Assembly: GCA_963795055.1 (NCBI GenBank)
Contig: CAWCGJ010000042.1
Location: 219,088-283,087, forward strand
Origin: JASHPR01 sp963795055
Lineage (GTDB): Bacteria > Actinomycetota > Actinomycetes > Streptosporangiales > Streptosporangiaceae
Reading direction: 5' to 3'
Length of the DNA stretch: 64,000 bases
Both the position numbers and the translations under genes were made by a program. The notes beneath the pieces are model-generated. The model was not told the origin of the DNA and made no database searches. It worked only from the letters and a program-made list of their open reading frames with translations. Positions 35,996 through 45,579 of the stretch are shown here, in pieces; within the stretch, counting starts at the first letter, position 1, and every line of letters begins with the position of its first letter.

Positions 35996-37043
35996 ATGTC
36001 CCCCTACGATGCCTTCCTGCTCGTGTCCTTCGGCGGCCCCGAAGGCCACGATGACGTGATCCCGTTCCTGGAGAACGTCACCCGGGGCCGCGGCGTGCCG
36101 AGGGAGCGGCTGGAGGAAGTTGCCGAGCACTACTACCGGTTCGGCGGGGTCAGCCCGATCAACCAGCAGTGCCGCGACCTGCTCGCCGCGGTCGAGAAGG
36201 ACTTCGCGGCCGGCGGCATCGACCTGCCCGTCTACTGGGGCAACCGGAACTGGGATCCGATGCTGGCCGACACCGTGGCGGCCATGGCCGCCGACGGCAG
36301 GCGGCACGCGATCGCGTTCGTGACGTCGGCCTACAGCTCCTACTCGGGTTGCCGGCAGTACCTGGAGAACATCGAGCAGGCCAGGGCCGAGGTCGGACAG
36401 CGCGCCCCGCGGATCGACAAGCTGCGGCCGTACTTCAACCACCCTGGCTTTATTGAGCCCCTGGCCGATGCGGTGCGCCGGGCGGCCGAGACCCTCCCGC
36501 GGTCCGTTGCGGATGATTATGACCTTGTTTTCACCGCGCACAGCATCCCCGAGGCCATGGCCGCCGCCAGCGGGCCCGGCGGGGATGCGTATCCCCGGCA
36601 GCTCGCGGAGGCGGCCCGGCTGGTCGCCGAACGGGCCGGCCGCGGCCGGCCGTGGCGGCTGGCCTACCAGAGCCGCAGCGGACCGCCGTCGGTGCCCTGG
36701 CTCGGTCCCGACGTCAACGATTGCCTCGCCGAGCTGGCCGAGGCCGGCGGCGGCCGTGGTGCTGGTCCCGGTCGGCTTCGTCTCGGATCACCTCGAGGTC
36801 GCCTACGACCTGGACGTCGAGGCGGTGCAGGTCGCCGCGCGGCTCGGCCTGCCGCTGGCGCGGGCGGCGACCCCCGGCACGGACCCCCGGTTTGTCGCGA
36901 TGATCACCGAGCTGGTGTCCGAGCGGTGCAGCGGGCTGCCGCCGCGGGCGCTCGGCGATCTCGGGCCGGCGCTGGGCGTCTGCGGCGCCGGCTGCTGCGG
37001 GGCCGGTGCCTCCCGCCCGGCCGGCCAGCGGGCTGCGCGGTGA
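35996..37043 (+). CDS. hemH: Ferrochelatase (coproporphyrin ferrochelatase type; one frame break)
   Basis: Inserts iron into the porphyrin; in actinobacteria the substrate is coproporphyrin III. Start at MSPYDAFLLVSFGGPEG. Motifs: VYWGNRNWDPML, FVTSAYSSYSGCRQY, catalytic His in FTAHSIPEAMA (about residue 181), then after a frame change near 36745 VGFVSDHLEVAYDLDVEA with the conserved Glu. The C-terminal Cys group (GVCGAGCCGAG) with the Cys in SGCRQY fits the [2Fe-2S] ligands of actinobacterial enzymes. The ribosome site (GGAGG, 35984-35988) lies inside the adjoining transposon end. Its stop overlaps the next start (GTGA). Confidence 0.88.
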
Positions 37044-37948
37044 CCGCGCCGCCCGGCGGATCCTCCGGATCCACGGCCGACCTGCTGGAGCTGGCCACGA
37101 CGATGGCCGTGGCGGCCGGGCGGCTGCTGCTCGGCCGCGGGGGCAGGCCGGAGGTCGTGGCCACCAAGTCGAGCCCGACCGACGTGGTGACCGAGGCGGA
37201 CCGGACCGCGGAGGCGCTGATCAGGGAGCTGATCGGCGAGGCCCGGCCCGGTGACCGGATCCTCGGCGAGGAAGGCGGCGAGACCGATGGCACGGGCGCG
37301 GGCGGGAAGGGCGGCGCGGGCGGGAAGGGCGGCGCGGGCGGGGAAAGCGCAGTGCGCTGGATCGTGGACCCCCTGGACGGCACGGTCAACTACCTGTACG
37401 GGCTGCCCGACTGGGCGGTGAGCATCGCCGCGGAGGCGGACGGCACCGTGGTGGCCGGAGCGGTGTTCGTGCCGCGGCGCGACGAGCTGTTCAGCGCCGC
37501 GCTCGGCGGGGGCGCCTGGCTGAGCGGGGGAGCCCTGGACTGGCGGGGCGAGGACGCACCGCAGCCGGTCAGGCTGGCCTGTAACACCGGCGTGCCGCTG
37601 GACCGGGCGCTCGTGGCGACCGGCTTCGGGTATGAGGCCGGGCGCCGGCTGATCCAGGGCGAGGTGCTGCGGGGCGTGCTGCCCCGGGTGCGGGACATCC
37701 GGCGCGGCGGGTCGGCCGCCGTTGACCTGTGCTCGGTGGCCTCGGGCGGCGTTGACGCCTATTACGAGCGCGGCGTCAACCTCTGGGATATCGCGGCGGG
37801 CGGGCTGATCGCGGCCGAGGCCGGCGCCCGGGTCACCGGGTTGCACGGCCGGCCCGCGAGTTCGTCGATGACGGTCGCGGCCGCGCCTGGGCTCCTCGGC
37901 GAGCTGCACGACCTGCTGGCCAGCCTGGACCCGGAGCGCGACGGCTGA
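37040..37948 (+). CDS. Inositol-monophosphatase-family phosphatase
   Basis: 302 residues from GTG 37040, overlapping the ferrochelatase stop, so translation is coupled. Metal/phosphate motifs: GEEGGE, WIVDPLDGTVNY and NLWDIAAGGLIAAEAGA. A Gly/Lys-rich repeat (about residues 88-105) is inserted before the DPLDGT motif, probably a loop expansion. Substrates in the family include inositol-1-phosphate, histidinol phosphate and fructose-1,6-bisphosphate. The hemH-IMPase pair is commonly seen in actinomycetes (from memory). Confidence 0.9.
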   Translation: MTAPPGGSSGSTADLLELATTMAVAAGRLLLGRGGRPEVVATKSSPTDVVTEADRTAEALIRELIGEARPGDRILGEEGGETDGTGAGGKGGAGGKGGAGGESAVRWIVDPLDGTVNYLYGLPDWAVSIAAEADGTVVAGAVFVPRRDELFSAALGGGAWLSGGALDWRGEDAPQPVRLACNTGVPLDRALVATGFGYEAGRRLIQGEVLRGVLPRVRDIRRGGSAAVDLCSVASGGVDAYYERGVNLWDIAAGGLIAAEAGARVTGLHGRPASSSMTVAAAPGLLGELHDLLASLDPERDG

Positions 37949-37957
37949 CCGCCGGGG

Positions 37958-39328
37958 CTATGACTTGCCCAGGGTCCCCGTGGCCATCGGGCCCTGTTTC
38001 CCCTTAAAGCTGAACTGCAGGGTGTTTCCCGGGCCCCGGCTCACGGTGACCACGCCCCCCGCGCACGGGCCCTGGACGATGACCTGGTCCAGCTTCAGGC
38101 TTCCGGCGGAGCCGGACTCCGGGACGAGGTCGCCCGCGCAGGAGAAGGACGCGCCCGAGTAGTGGACCGACCCCGAGCTGGCGCCGGGCGCCAGGTACAC
38201 CTGGGCCTGGAACACGTCGGTCGGGTTGGTCTGGCTGACCTGGCCCGACCAGGTCCCGGCCAGGGCGGCCGGGACCCTGACCGCCGGCGCCGGCAGCGGC
38301 GTCGCCGGGCGGGCGCTCGGCGAGGCGCCCGCCGGCCGGTCTGACGCGGGCGGCTTCGCCGCGTCGGGCGAGCGGCTGCTCTGGTTCTGCACGAAGAGGA
38401 TCACGGCGACAATCGCCGCGATGCCGACGGCGATCCCGGCCACCCACCAGGCGGCCACGCCCCGGCGCTTCCTGGCCGGGGGCGGGTCCGGGTCCGCGGC
38501 CCGCGCCAGAGGCCGCACCGAGACGCGCGCCGCCCGCCGCGACCCCTCGCCGAGCACTCCGGCGGGCGGGTGGTCGTCGCCGAGGAGCGTGACCACCACC
38601 GACCGGGCGGACGGCTGGTCGCCGGGGTCCGCGGACATGCACCGCACGGCGAGCGTGCGCAGCGGCTCGGGCAGCAGGGCCAGGTCCTCGGGATCCTCGG
38701 GGTCCGCGGCCCCGCCCGCCGCCGCATACAGCACCGTGTGCACCCAGGCGCGCAAGTCAGCGGCGGGAGTGGCGATGCCGTAGGGCGGAGTTATCCCGAA
38801 CCCGACCACCCGCGGGCCCTCCGCGCCGAGCACGACATGCTCGGGCCCGAAGTCCCCGTGGACCAGCCCGGCCTGGTGGATGGCGGCGAGCCCGGTCGCG
38901 GTCCCGATGGCCAGCGCCAGGAGATCGCGGCCCTCCCACGGGCCTTCCCCGGCCACGAACTCCTCCAGCGAGGGCCCGGCCACGTACTCGCTGGCCAGGA
39001 ACGCATGGCCGCCTTCGAATCCGGCCCCCAGGATCTGCGCCGCGCAGAACGGTGCGACCCGGCACGCCGCCTTCGCCTCCGCGGCGAACCGGTCCCGCTC
39101 CGCGCCGTCTCCGATCGAGTCGACCTTGAACATCCTGACGGCTACCTCGCCGCCTTCGGGGGAGCGGCCGAGGTAGACCGGGCCGTCGGCGGGCATCCCC
39201 GCGGTGCCCTCCGGGACGCTGCCGGGGTAGGCCGGGCCATCGGCGTGCATCCCCGCGATCCGCGCGGTCAGCTGGTACCGGCCGACGCGCCTCGGGTCGT
39301 CGGCAAGCAACGGCGTGACGTGGGGCAT
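37958..39328 (-). CDS. Membrane-anchored Ser/Thr kinase-like protein, probably a pseudokinase
   Basis: About 456 residues from ATG 39328 (a GGAG site precedes it). Kinase-like N-half, one TM (WWVAGIAVGIAAIVAVILFV), then a Pro/Ala linker and an outside domain of about 110 residues with two Cys. Key residues are changed: the VAIK Lys is Arg (EVAVRMFK), the catalytic loop is HGDFGPEHVVL, and DFG reads GFG. The glycine-loop region is duplicated (AGMHADGPAYPG and AGMPADGPVYLG). Catalysis is therefore doubtful; a sensing or scaffold role is inferred. Confidence 0.8.
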   Translation of the reverse strand: MPHVTPLLADDPRRVGRYQLTARIAGMHADGPAYPGSVPEGTAGMPADGPVYLGRSPEGGEVAVRMFKVDSIGDGAERDRFAAEAKAACRVAPFCAAQILGAGFEGGHAFLASEYVAGPSLEEFVAGEGPWEGRDLLALAIGTATGLAAIHQAGLVHGDFGPEHVVLGAEGPRVVGFGITPPYGIATPAADLRAWVHTVLYAAAGGAADPEDPEDLALLPEPLRTLAVRCMSADPGDQPSARSVVVTLLGDDHPPAGVLGEGSRRAARVSVRPLARAADPDPPPARKRRGVAAWWVAGIAVGIAAIVAVILFVQNQSSRSPDAAKPPASDRPAGASPSARPATPLPAPAVRVPAALAGTWSGQVSQTNPTDVFQAQVYLAPGASSGSVHYSGASFSCAGDLVPESGSAGSLKLDQVIVQGPCAGGVVTVSRGPGNTLQFSFKGKQGPMATGTLGKS

Positions 39329-39619
39329 GACTCGTCTCCGCGAGGTCATTGCAGGCGTGTTGCGAGGTTTGTACCATACGCACCTTGCGCCGGCCAGTGG
39401 CTGCGATCAAGCAAGTTATCTGCGGAGATTTTAGGGGGAATGCCTTGTGTTATGCGATGTTCGGACCGGGTCCGGATGCGACACGAACCGCTAGGGATGC
39501 GTAGTACGTGTACGAGGTGCCGGCACGTGACAGAATTCCCCGCCGGATTCGGGCACAACCGAGGCTTCCCGAGCGTTACACCCCGCGCGATAGCAAGAAG
39601 ATGGAGGGTAAGGGCCCAC

Positions 39620-39919
39620 ATGGCTACGGACTATGACAGCCCGAGGAAGACAGATGACGAGCTGACCGAGGACAGCCTGCAGGAGCTTCAGGCACGCCGG
39701 ATGGACAAGTCGTCGACCGCGATCGACGTCGACCCGGACGAGGCGGCGGAGGCGCTCGAGCTGCCCGGGGCGGACCTGTCCAACGAGGACCTCTCGATCC
39801 GAGTGATCCCGCGCCAGGCTGACGAGTTCACCTGCTCAAGCTGCTTCCTCGTGCATCACAGGAGCCAGCTCGCCGAGACCAAGGGCGGTCGGCTCGTCTG
39901 CCGGGAGTGCGCGGCCTGA
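39620..39919 (+). CDS. DUF4193 zinc-ribbon protein
   Basis: 99 residues. N-terminal acidic part with LTEDSLQELQARRMDKS, then CSSCFLVHHRSQLAE and GGRLVCRECAA, a CxxC...CxxC zinc ribbon. The family is confined to actinobacteria; its function is unknown to me. It has its own upstream GGAGG and is divergent from the pseudokinase gene. The 290-bp gap between the two starts shows no other feature that I can support. Confidence 0.9.
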   Translation: MATDYDSPRKTDDELTEDSLQELQARRMDKSSTAIDVDPDEAAEALELPGADLSNEDLSIRVIPRQADEFTCSSCFLVHHRSQLAETKGGRLVCRECAA

Positions 39920-40415
39920 GGCCGGCCCGGCGCTGCGATGCCTGGGCCGGCCAGGCTGTGTGACGTGCACGACGACGTGCACGGATGCTGGCGTGCGCCG
40001 CGGCGGGCCGCCGCAGCGCACCCCGCCGCGGAGCACTCAGCCGCGAAGCACTCACCCGCGGAGCGTCCCTCCGCGGAGGACCAGGGCGCGGCGTGCCGAG
40101 CCGCCGCCGCGCCGTCAGATCATGGGCTCGTCACCGCGCGGGTCGGCCGGGACGCCGCCGCCCGCCGCGTCGAAGATCATCACGGGGTAGGCGTCATCGA
40201 AGGCGCGCCATCCTGGATCGCCGGAGCGGGCCAGGGCACTTCCTGCCGGTAGGTCGCTGCGGGCCTTGCCCCGGGGTGGTCACGGTGGGTTCTGCGGGCG
40301 GCACTGGGCCGCCCGGCCCAGCATTTAGGCTAAGTCGGCCGGCGGTTTCGGCTGCGCCGAAGCTGGCCGCCGCAACCTGGCGGGCACGAGTCGTGGCGAA
40401 GATGAGGAGATGCGG
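39920..40415. other. Intergenic region with short GC-rich repeats
   Basis: No gene. At about 40020-40080 a motif of the type CCGCGGAGCACTCA recurs 3-4 times imperfectly (with GCGAAGCACTCA and GCGGAGCGTCCC variants). A GAGGAG ribosome site at 40404-40409 serves the amidohydrolase. Confidence 0.5.
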
Positions 40416-42116
40416 ATGGGCGAGCAGGCGGACGTGGTCTTCACCGGGGGGGCCGTCTATACCGCGGATCCCACGGGGCGCCGCCTGGTCCCGGCCGGAT
40501 CCGGGCCACCGGCCAGCGCGGTGGCCGTGCGCGGCGACCGGATCGTCGCCGTCGGCGACGCCGCCGACACCGGCCTCACCGACCTCATCGGCAGCCGGAC
40601 CGACGTGGTGGACCTGCGCGGCCGGGCCCTGCTGCCCGGATTCCAGGACGCGCACGTTCATCCGGCGTTCGCGGGCGTGACGATGATCGGATGCAGCCTG
40701 ATCGGGACGGCCAGCCTGGACGAGGCGCTCGCCCGGATCAGCGCCTACGCGGACCAGCACCCGGACAAGGAGTGGATCGCGGGCAGCGGCTGGCGCATGG
40801 AGTGGTTCGACCACGGCACGCCGGACCGCGAGCTCCTCGACCAGGTCACCGGCGGGCGCCCGGCCTACCTCACCAACCGCGACGGCCACGGCGCCTGGGC
40901 CAACTCTCGCGCCCTGAAGCTGGCCGGCATCGACGCGCACACGCCAGACCCGCCGGACGGCAGGATCGAGCGCAGCGCCGACGGCACCCCGCAGGGAACC
41001 CTGCACGAAGGCGCCGCCAGCCTGGTGGGGCGCCACGTTCCCGCGATCACCCGGGACGACCAGGTCCGCGGGCTGCTGCTCGCGCAGCAGCACCTGCATG
41101 CCCGCGGCATCACCGCCTGGCAGGACGCGATCGTCGGCGAGTACCTCGGCTCGGCCGACCCGCTGCCGGCCTACCTGGCCGCCGCCGCGGCGGGGACGCT
41201 GACCGCGCGGGTCCGGGGGGCCCTCTGGTGGGACCGCGACCGGGGCGCCGAGCAGCTGCCCGACATCCTGGCCCGGCGTGAGCAGGGGCAGGCCGGCCGG
41301 TTCCGCGCGAACACCGTCAAGATCATGCAAGACGGGGTCGCGGAGAGCTTCACCGCCGGGATGATCGAGCCCTACCTGGACTCCTGCGGCTGCCAGACCG
41401 CCAACCGGGGCCTGTCCCACGTCGGCGCGGAAGAACTCCGCAGCTACGTGACGCTCCTGGACGCGGAGGGCTTCCAGGTCCACGTGCACGCCATCGGCGA
41501 TCGCGCCGTCCGCGAGGCCCTGGACGCCATCGAGACCGCGCGGGGCGCCAACGGCGCCAACGACCACCGGCACCACATCGCCCACCTGCAGGTCATGCAG
41601 CCCAGCGATATCCCGAGGTTCGCCGCGCTGGGCGTTACCGCCAACATGCAGGCGCTCTGGGCCGCGCACGAGCCGCAGATGGACGAGCTGACGATCCCGT
41701 TCATCGGGCCGGAGCGGGCCGCCCGGCAGTACCTGTTCGGTGACCTGCTCCGGTCGGGCGCCCGCCTCGCGGCCGGCAGCGACTGGGCGGTGAGCAGCGC
41801 CAACCCGCTGCGCGCGGTCCACGTCGCGGTGAACCGGAGGCTGCCGGGATCGGCGGAGCCGCTGCTCCCGGCGCAGAGCCTGAGCCTGGCCGAGGCGCTG
41901 GCCGCGTACACCGCCGGCTCGGCCTACGTGAACCACCTGGACGAGACCGGCGCCATCGAGGTGGGCAAGCTGGCGGACCTGGTCGTGCTCGACCGTGACC
42001 CGTTCGAGGGCCCGCCGGACGAGATCGCCAGCACCGCCGTTGAGCTCACCTACGTGGGCGGCGAGCGGGTCTATGCCGCGCCGCGCCAGCCACCTCCTAG
42101 GGTTATCACCAGGTAA
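40416..42116 (+). CDS. Metal-dependent amidohydrolase (Amidohydro_3, YtcJ-like)
   Basis: 566 residues. ATG 40416 is chosen over 40410 because GAGGAG is then 6 nt upstream. Metal-site motifs: FQDAHVHPAF, VHVHAIGDRAV, HHIAHLQVMQP and AAGSDWAVSSANPL. The composite beta-sandwich domain is present at both ends (VVFTGGAVYTADP; GKLADLVVLDRDPF). The family hydrolyses amide bonds of poorly known substrates; no signal peptide. It is followed after 17 bp by an aldo/keto reductase, so the two are likely one operon. Confidence 0.9.
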   Translation: MGEQADVVFTGGAVYTADPTGRRLVPAGSGPPASAVAVRGDRIVAVGDAADTGLTDLIGSRTDVVDLRGRALLPGFQDAHVHPAFAGVTMIGCSLIGTASLDEALARISAYADQHPDKEWIAGSGWRMEWFDHGTPDRELLDQVTGGRPAYLTNRDGHGAWANSRALKLAGIDAHTPDPPDGRIERSADGTPQGTLHEGAASLVGRHVPAITRDDQVRGLLLAQQHLHARGITAWQDAIVGEYLGSADPLPAYLAAAAAGTLTARVRGALWWDRDRGAEQLPDILARREQGQAGRFRANTVKIMQDGVAESFTAGMIEPYLDSCGCQTANRGLSHVGAEELRSYVTLLDAEGFQVHVHAIGDRAVREALDAIETARGANGANDHRHHIAHLQVMQPSDIPRFAALGVTANMQALWAAHEPQMDELTIPFIGPERAARQYLFGDLLRSGARLAAGSDWAVSSANPLRAVHVAVNRRLPGSAEPLLPAQSLSLAEALAAYTAGSAYVNHLDETGAIEVGKLADLVVLDRDPFEGPPDEIASTAVELTYVGGERVYAAPRQPPPRVITR

Positions 42117-42133
42117 GCCGAGAGGAGAGCCGG

Positions 42134-43135
42134 ATGGAGTCGATCACGCTGGGGCGCGGCGGGCCGGTCGTGTCCAGGGTCGGCCTGGGCCTGATGGGCA
42201 TGTCCGGCATCTACGGGCCCGCCGACGATACCGAGAGCATCGCCACCATCCGTGCCGCCCTCGACGCCGGGATCACGCTGCTCGACACCGGCGACTTCTA
42301 CGGCATGGGCCACAACGAGATGCTGCTGCGCGACGCCCTGCGCGGCGTGCGCCGTGACAGCGTGTTCATCCAGGTCAAGTTCGGCGGCCAGCGCGACCCG
42401 CGGGGCGCGTTCATCGGGCACGATGCCAGCCCCAACGCGGTCAAGAACTTCCTGGCCTACAGCCTGCAGCGGCTGGGCACCGACTACGTCGACCTGTACC
42501 AGCCCGCCCGGCTGGATCCGCGCGTCCCGATCGAAGACACGGTCGGCGCGATCGCGGAGATGATCGAGGCAGGCTTCGTCAGGTACCTCGGTCTCTCCGA
42601 GATGGGCGCCGCCACGATCCGCCGCGCGCACGCCGTTCATCCGGTCACCGCCTTGCAGATCGAGTATTCGCTGATGAGCCGCGGGATCGAGGCTCAGATC
42701 CTGCCCACGGTCCGCGAGCTCGGCATCGGCGTGACCGCCTACGGCGTGCTGTCGCGCGGCCTGCTATCGACCGCGAGCGCCCGCGAGATCGGGCCGGACG
42801 ACCCGCGGGCCAGGTTCCCCAGGTTCCGGTCCGAGAACCTCGGGCGCAACCTGGACCTGCTGGCCGCGCTGGAGAAGATCGCGCAGGAGCACCGCGTCAG
42901 CACGGCCCAGCTGGCTTTCGCCTGGGTGCTCTCCCGCGGCACCGACATCGTCCCGCTGATCGGGACCAAGCGGCGGGACCGGCTCGCCGAGGCGCTCGGC
43001 GCCGTCAGCTTGCGGCTGGATCCCGCCGACCTGGCCGCCCTGGAGGCGGCGGTGCCCCCGGGCCAGGTGGCCGGCGACCGCTATGACCCCGGGCAGATGG
43101 CCGCGCTGGACAGCGAAAACCCCGAAAAGCCCTAG
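42134..43135 (+). CDS. Aldo/keto reductase
   Basis: 333 residues, intact, with GAGGAG upstream. NADPH-dependent (alpha/beta)8 barrel: Asp/Tyr in LLDTGDFYGMGHNE, Lys in QVKFGGQRD. The segment where AKRs usually have the catalytic His reads DLYQPARLDP, so that His is absent; the same change occurs in a group of actinomycete AKRs (from memory). The C-terminal cofactor site is VPLIGTKRRDRLAEAL. It may reduce or isomerise the product of the upstream amidohydrolase. Confidence 0.88.
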   Translation: MESITLGRGGPVVSRVGLGLMGMSGIYGPADDTESIATIRAALDAGITLLDTGDFYGMGHNEMLLRDALRGVRRDSVFIQVKFGGQRDPRGAFIGHDASPNAVKNFLAYSLQRLGTDYVDLYQPARLDPRVPIEDTVGAIAEMIEAGFVRYLGLSEMGAATIRRAHAVHPVTALQIEYSLMSRGIEAQILPTVRELGIGVTAYGVLSRGLLSTASAREIGPDDPRARFPRFRSENLGRNLDLLAALEKIAQEHRVSTAQLAFAWVLSRGTDIVPLIGTKRRDRLAEALGAVSLRLDPADLAALEAAVPPGQVAGDRYDPGQMAALDSENPEKP

Positions 43136-43184
43136 CCATAACGCGATGCCAGGTGTCTGATTTGCGCCGCAGCGACCCTCTTGA

Positions 43185-45279
43185 TCAGGGGGCCGTTGGG
43201 TTAAACAGCCCGAGTGGGCTCGGTGCGGCGAATTCGACGATCAGCACGTGCTGGCCGTCGAGCCCCGTTATCTCGGCGTGGGCGGGATGGTACGAGCCGG
43301 TTTGTGTCAACGCGAAAGCGAGTGTTGACCGCAAGGTTTCGACGCTGCCTGCCAGGGTGGCTGACCGAAGCGGTATGCCCACGCCAGCCCCTGGCCCCAG
43401 ATTGCCGAACTTCATGATGTGGACAGGCTGGGGTAGCTCCGATGCCATGCCCTCGATCAGGATGCCTAGCCGCGCGTCAACTTGGCCGTCGACTAGTTGG
43501 CTCCGGGCCTGAGGCGAAGCGAAGATCTGCAGGCTGCCCGCGAGCGTGGCTTCAAAGGTCTTCCGCTCCTGCTCGTCCGTTCTGAGTGCTGATTGGTAGG
43601 CGGCGGCTCCGTCCGGCGCGATCTGCCGGATGTCGATCCGTGCTTTCCCGGAGCCGAAGCTCGCGAGCACCGCGGGTGCGTAGACGGAGCCGAGACGACT
43701 GCCGAACAGATTGCGGATGGCTGCCGTTGAGACGATGACCTGAGAGTTCAGAAGATCGCGCGCACTCGGGTCCATCCTGAGCAAGTCGCTGACAGACACC
43801 CCGTGCGCCCTAAGTGTCTAGGCACATCGCGAGATCGCAAGACACCACGTCATTGGGGCTGACCTGCTGCGCCACCCAGGTCGCCGCCTCGTTAATGGTT
43901 CTGTCGGCCGCGCTGAGCTTGGGCGGCGCCTGATGCGGCGACAACGCGAGCATCAGCGGCCCGGCGGCCAGGAGGGCGGCCACCCCGACGACCAGGGCAA
44001 TCGCCAGGGCAATCGTCCGAGAGCGTCGGCGGGTCGGCGTCGGCCGCAGGCTCAGCCGGCCACCATGGCTGGTCCGCCGGGACCTGCACGGCAGCAGGGA
44101 GCTGGCGATCCGCTGGCGCGTCCTCGGGCGGCGCATAGCTTTCCGGCTTGGCTGGGCGGCCCGATTGGACATCGTCGGGCGGGGTCGGCTGCTCTGGCTC
44201 AGCCTGGTCTGGCGGCGCATCGCTCTCGGTCTGTTCCGTGCGTTCAGCCACGGCATGGTCGGCCTGTGCGGCGTCCGCTGCTTCTGCGGGCCGTTCGGCT
44301 TGTGCGGCGCGTTCGGGTTCGGCCTGTTCGGGTTCGGCCTGTACGGGGCGCCTGGGCTGGGGGGCGCGGTACCGCTTCGCGGCGCGACGATCCCGCCGCC
44401 TCAGCGCTTGGTCTCTCTTCCTGGCCTGGCCCGGCTTTACGGTGTCGTCTGGCCGTGCGGCGTCGTCTGGCTGCGCGGTGCCGTTGGTCTGTGCGGATTG
44501 GCTGGGCTGTGAGCTCGGTTCGCTGGCCGGCGGGCTCGCAACAGCCCCTGAAGACGTCAGGCGTAGCAGGAACGGGTCCGTATCCGGCTCTGCATCTTCT
44601 GCGGGCCGTTCAGCTTGTGCGGCGCGTTCGGGTTCGGCCTGTGCGGGTTCGGACCGTTCCTGTTCGGCGTGCTCGCGTTCGGCTTGTGCGGCGCGTTGGC
44701 GTTCGGCCACGGCATGGTCGGCCTGTGCGGCGTCCGCTGCTTCTGCGGGCCGTTCGGCTTGCGCGGCGTGTTCGGGTTCGGCCTGTGCGGCGGGCCTGGG
44801 CTGGGCGGCGCGGTACCGCTTCGCGGTGCGACGATCCCGCCGCCTCAGCGTTTGGTCTCTCTTCCTGGCCTGGCCCGGCTTTACGGTGTCGTCTGGCCTG
44901 CGGCGTCGTCTGGCTGCGCGGTGCCGTTGGTCTGTGCGGATTGGTTGGGCTGTGAGCTCGGTTCGCTGGCCGGCGGGCTCGCAACAGCCCCTGAAGACGT
45001 CAGGCGTAGCAGGAACGGGTCCGTATCCGACTCTGCATCGTCATCTCGCTTGGCCAAGGACACTGACCCCGTAGGATGCGATGTCTGGTCCAGCGGCGTT
45101 GCATGCTTCTGCCGTGCTTCCTGCTCTTTTGCTGCCTGTCCGTGGGCAGCATTAACGACAGCCTGCATGCGCTGCAGCAGGGCCTCCGGCAGCTCCGGCG
45201 GGGATGCTGAGACCGGACCGGCCGATGAGGCCTCCGGCGCCCGCGGTTCCCGCCGCGGCCTGCCGCTGTCATCTCCCAT
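43185..45279 (-). CDS. Coiled-coil single-pass membrane protein, paralogue A (frame interrupted)
   Basis: Not a family I can name. Start MGDDSGRPRREP (45279). Conserved block ELPEALLQRMQAVVNAAHG, a long Ala/Glu/Gln/Arg-rich low-complexity part (AQAEPERAAQAERP), a TM (TIALAIALVVGVAALLAAGP), then an outside domain: WVAQQVSPNDVVSCDLAMC, LFGSRLGSVYAPAVLASFGS, ending APSPLGLFNPTAP. Frames change near 44890, 44080 and 43815 (one extra base). It parallels paralogue B segment by segment. The position opposite the glycosyltransferase cassettes suggests a role in that system. Confidence 0.7.
44245..45043. repeat. Internal direct repeat of about 340-350 bp in paralogue A
   Basis: 44245-44600 and 44704-45043 are near-identical copies, offset 459 bp at the start and 443-444 bp later. 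Between 44391 and 44581 copy B is one base shorter (GGCCGTGCGG against GGCCTGCGG), which is where the frame is lost. Confidence 0.85.
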
Positions 45280-45383
45280 GCGGCCAACCCCCCGGGGCGA
45301 CGCGCACAGATGGCGCCATCCCCGAAGGTAGGGAAGCACACGACGCCCGATCGTTCAAGTTAATGACCAATTGTCACGAAACA
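45280..45383 (-). promoter_or_regulatory. Conserved leader of paralogue A
   Basis: This 5' region aligns almost base for base with the leader of paralogue B: TTCGTGAC, then an A/T-rich stretch ending ACTTGAA, a purine-poor segment, GGGGGTTGGCCGC, and the ATG. 45384-45579 holds nothing else that I recognise. Confidence 0.6.
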
Positions 45384-45579
45384 GTCACCTAGTGCGTTAG
45401 CAAACCGAGCCCCTGCATGGCTCGGGCTCATCGCGATACGAGCGGAGGTATGTTAGCAAGTACACCTTCTGGAGGCTCCGGTGCGCAAGGTTGCACGCGA
45501 AGCTGGCCGCCGCTGGCCTACGGAAATGCTGGCACCGTCCTTGCCGGTCCCAGGCCTTGCACCGCAGTTCGCTTCTTGA

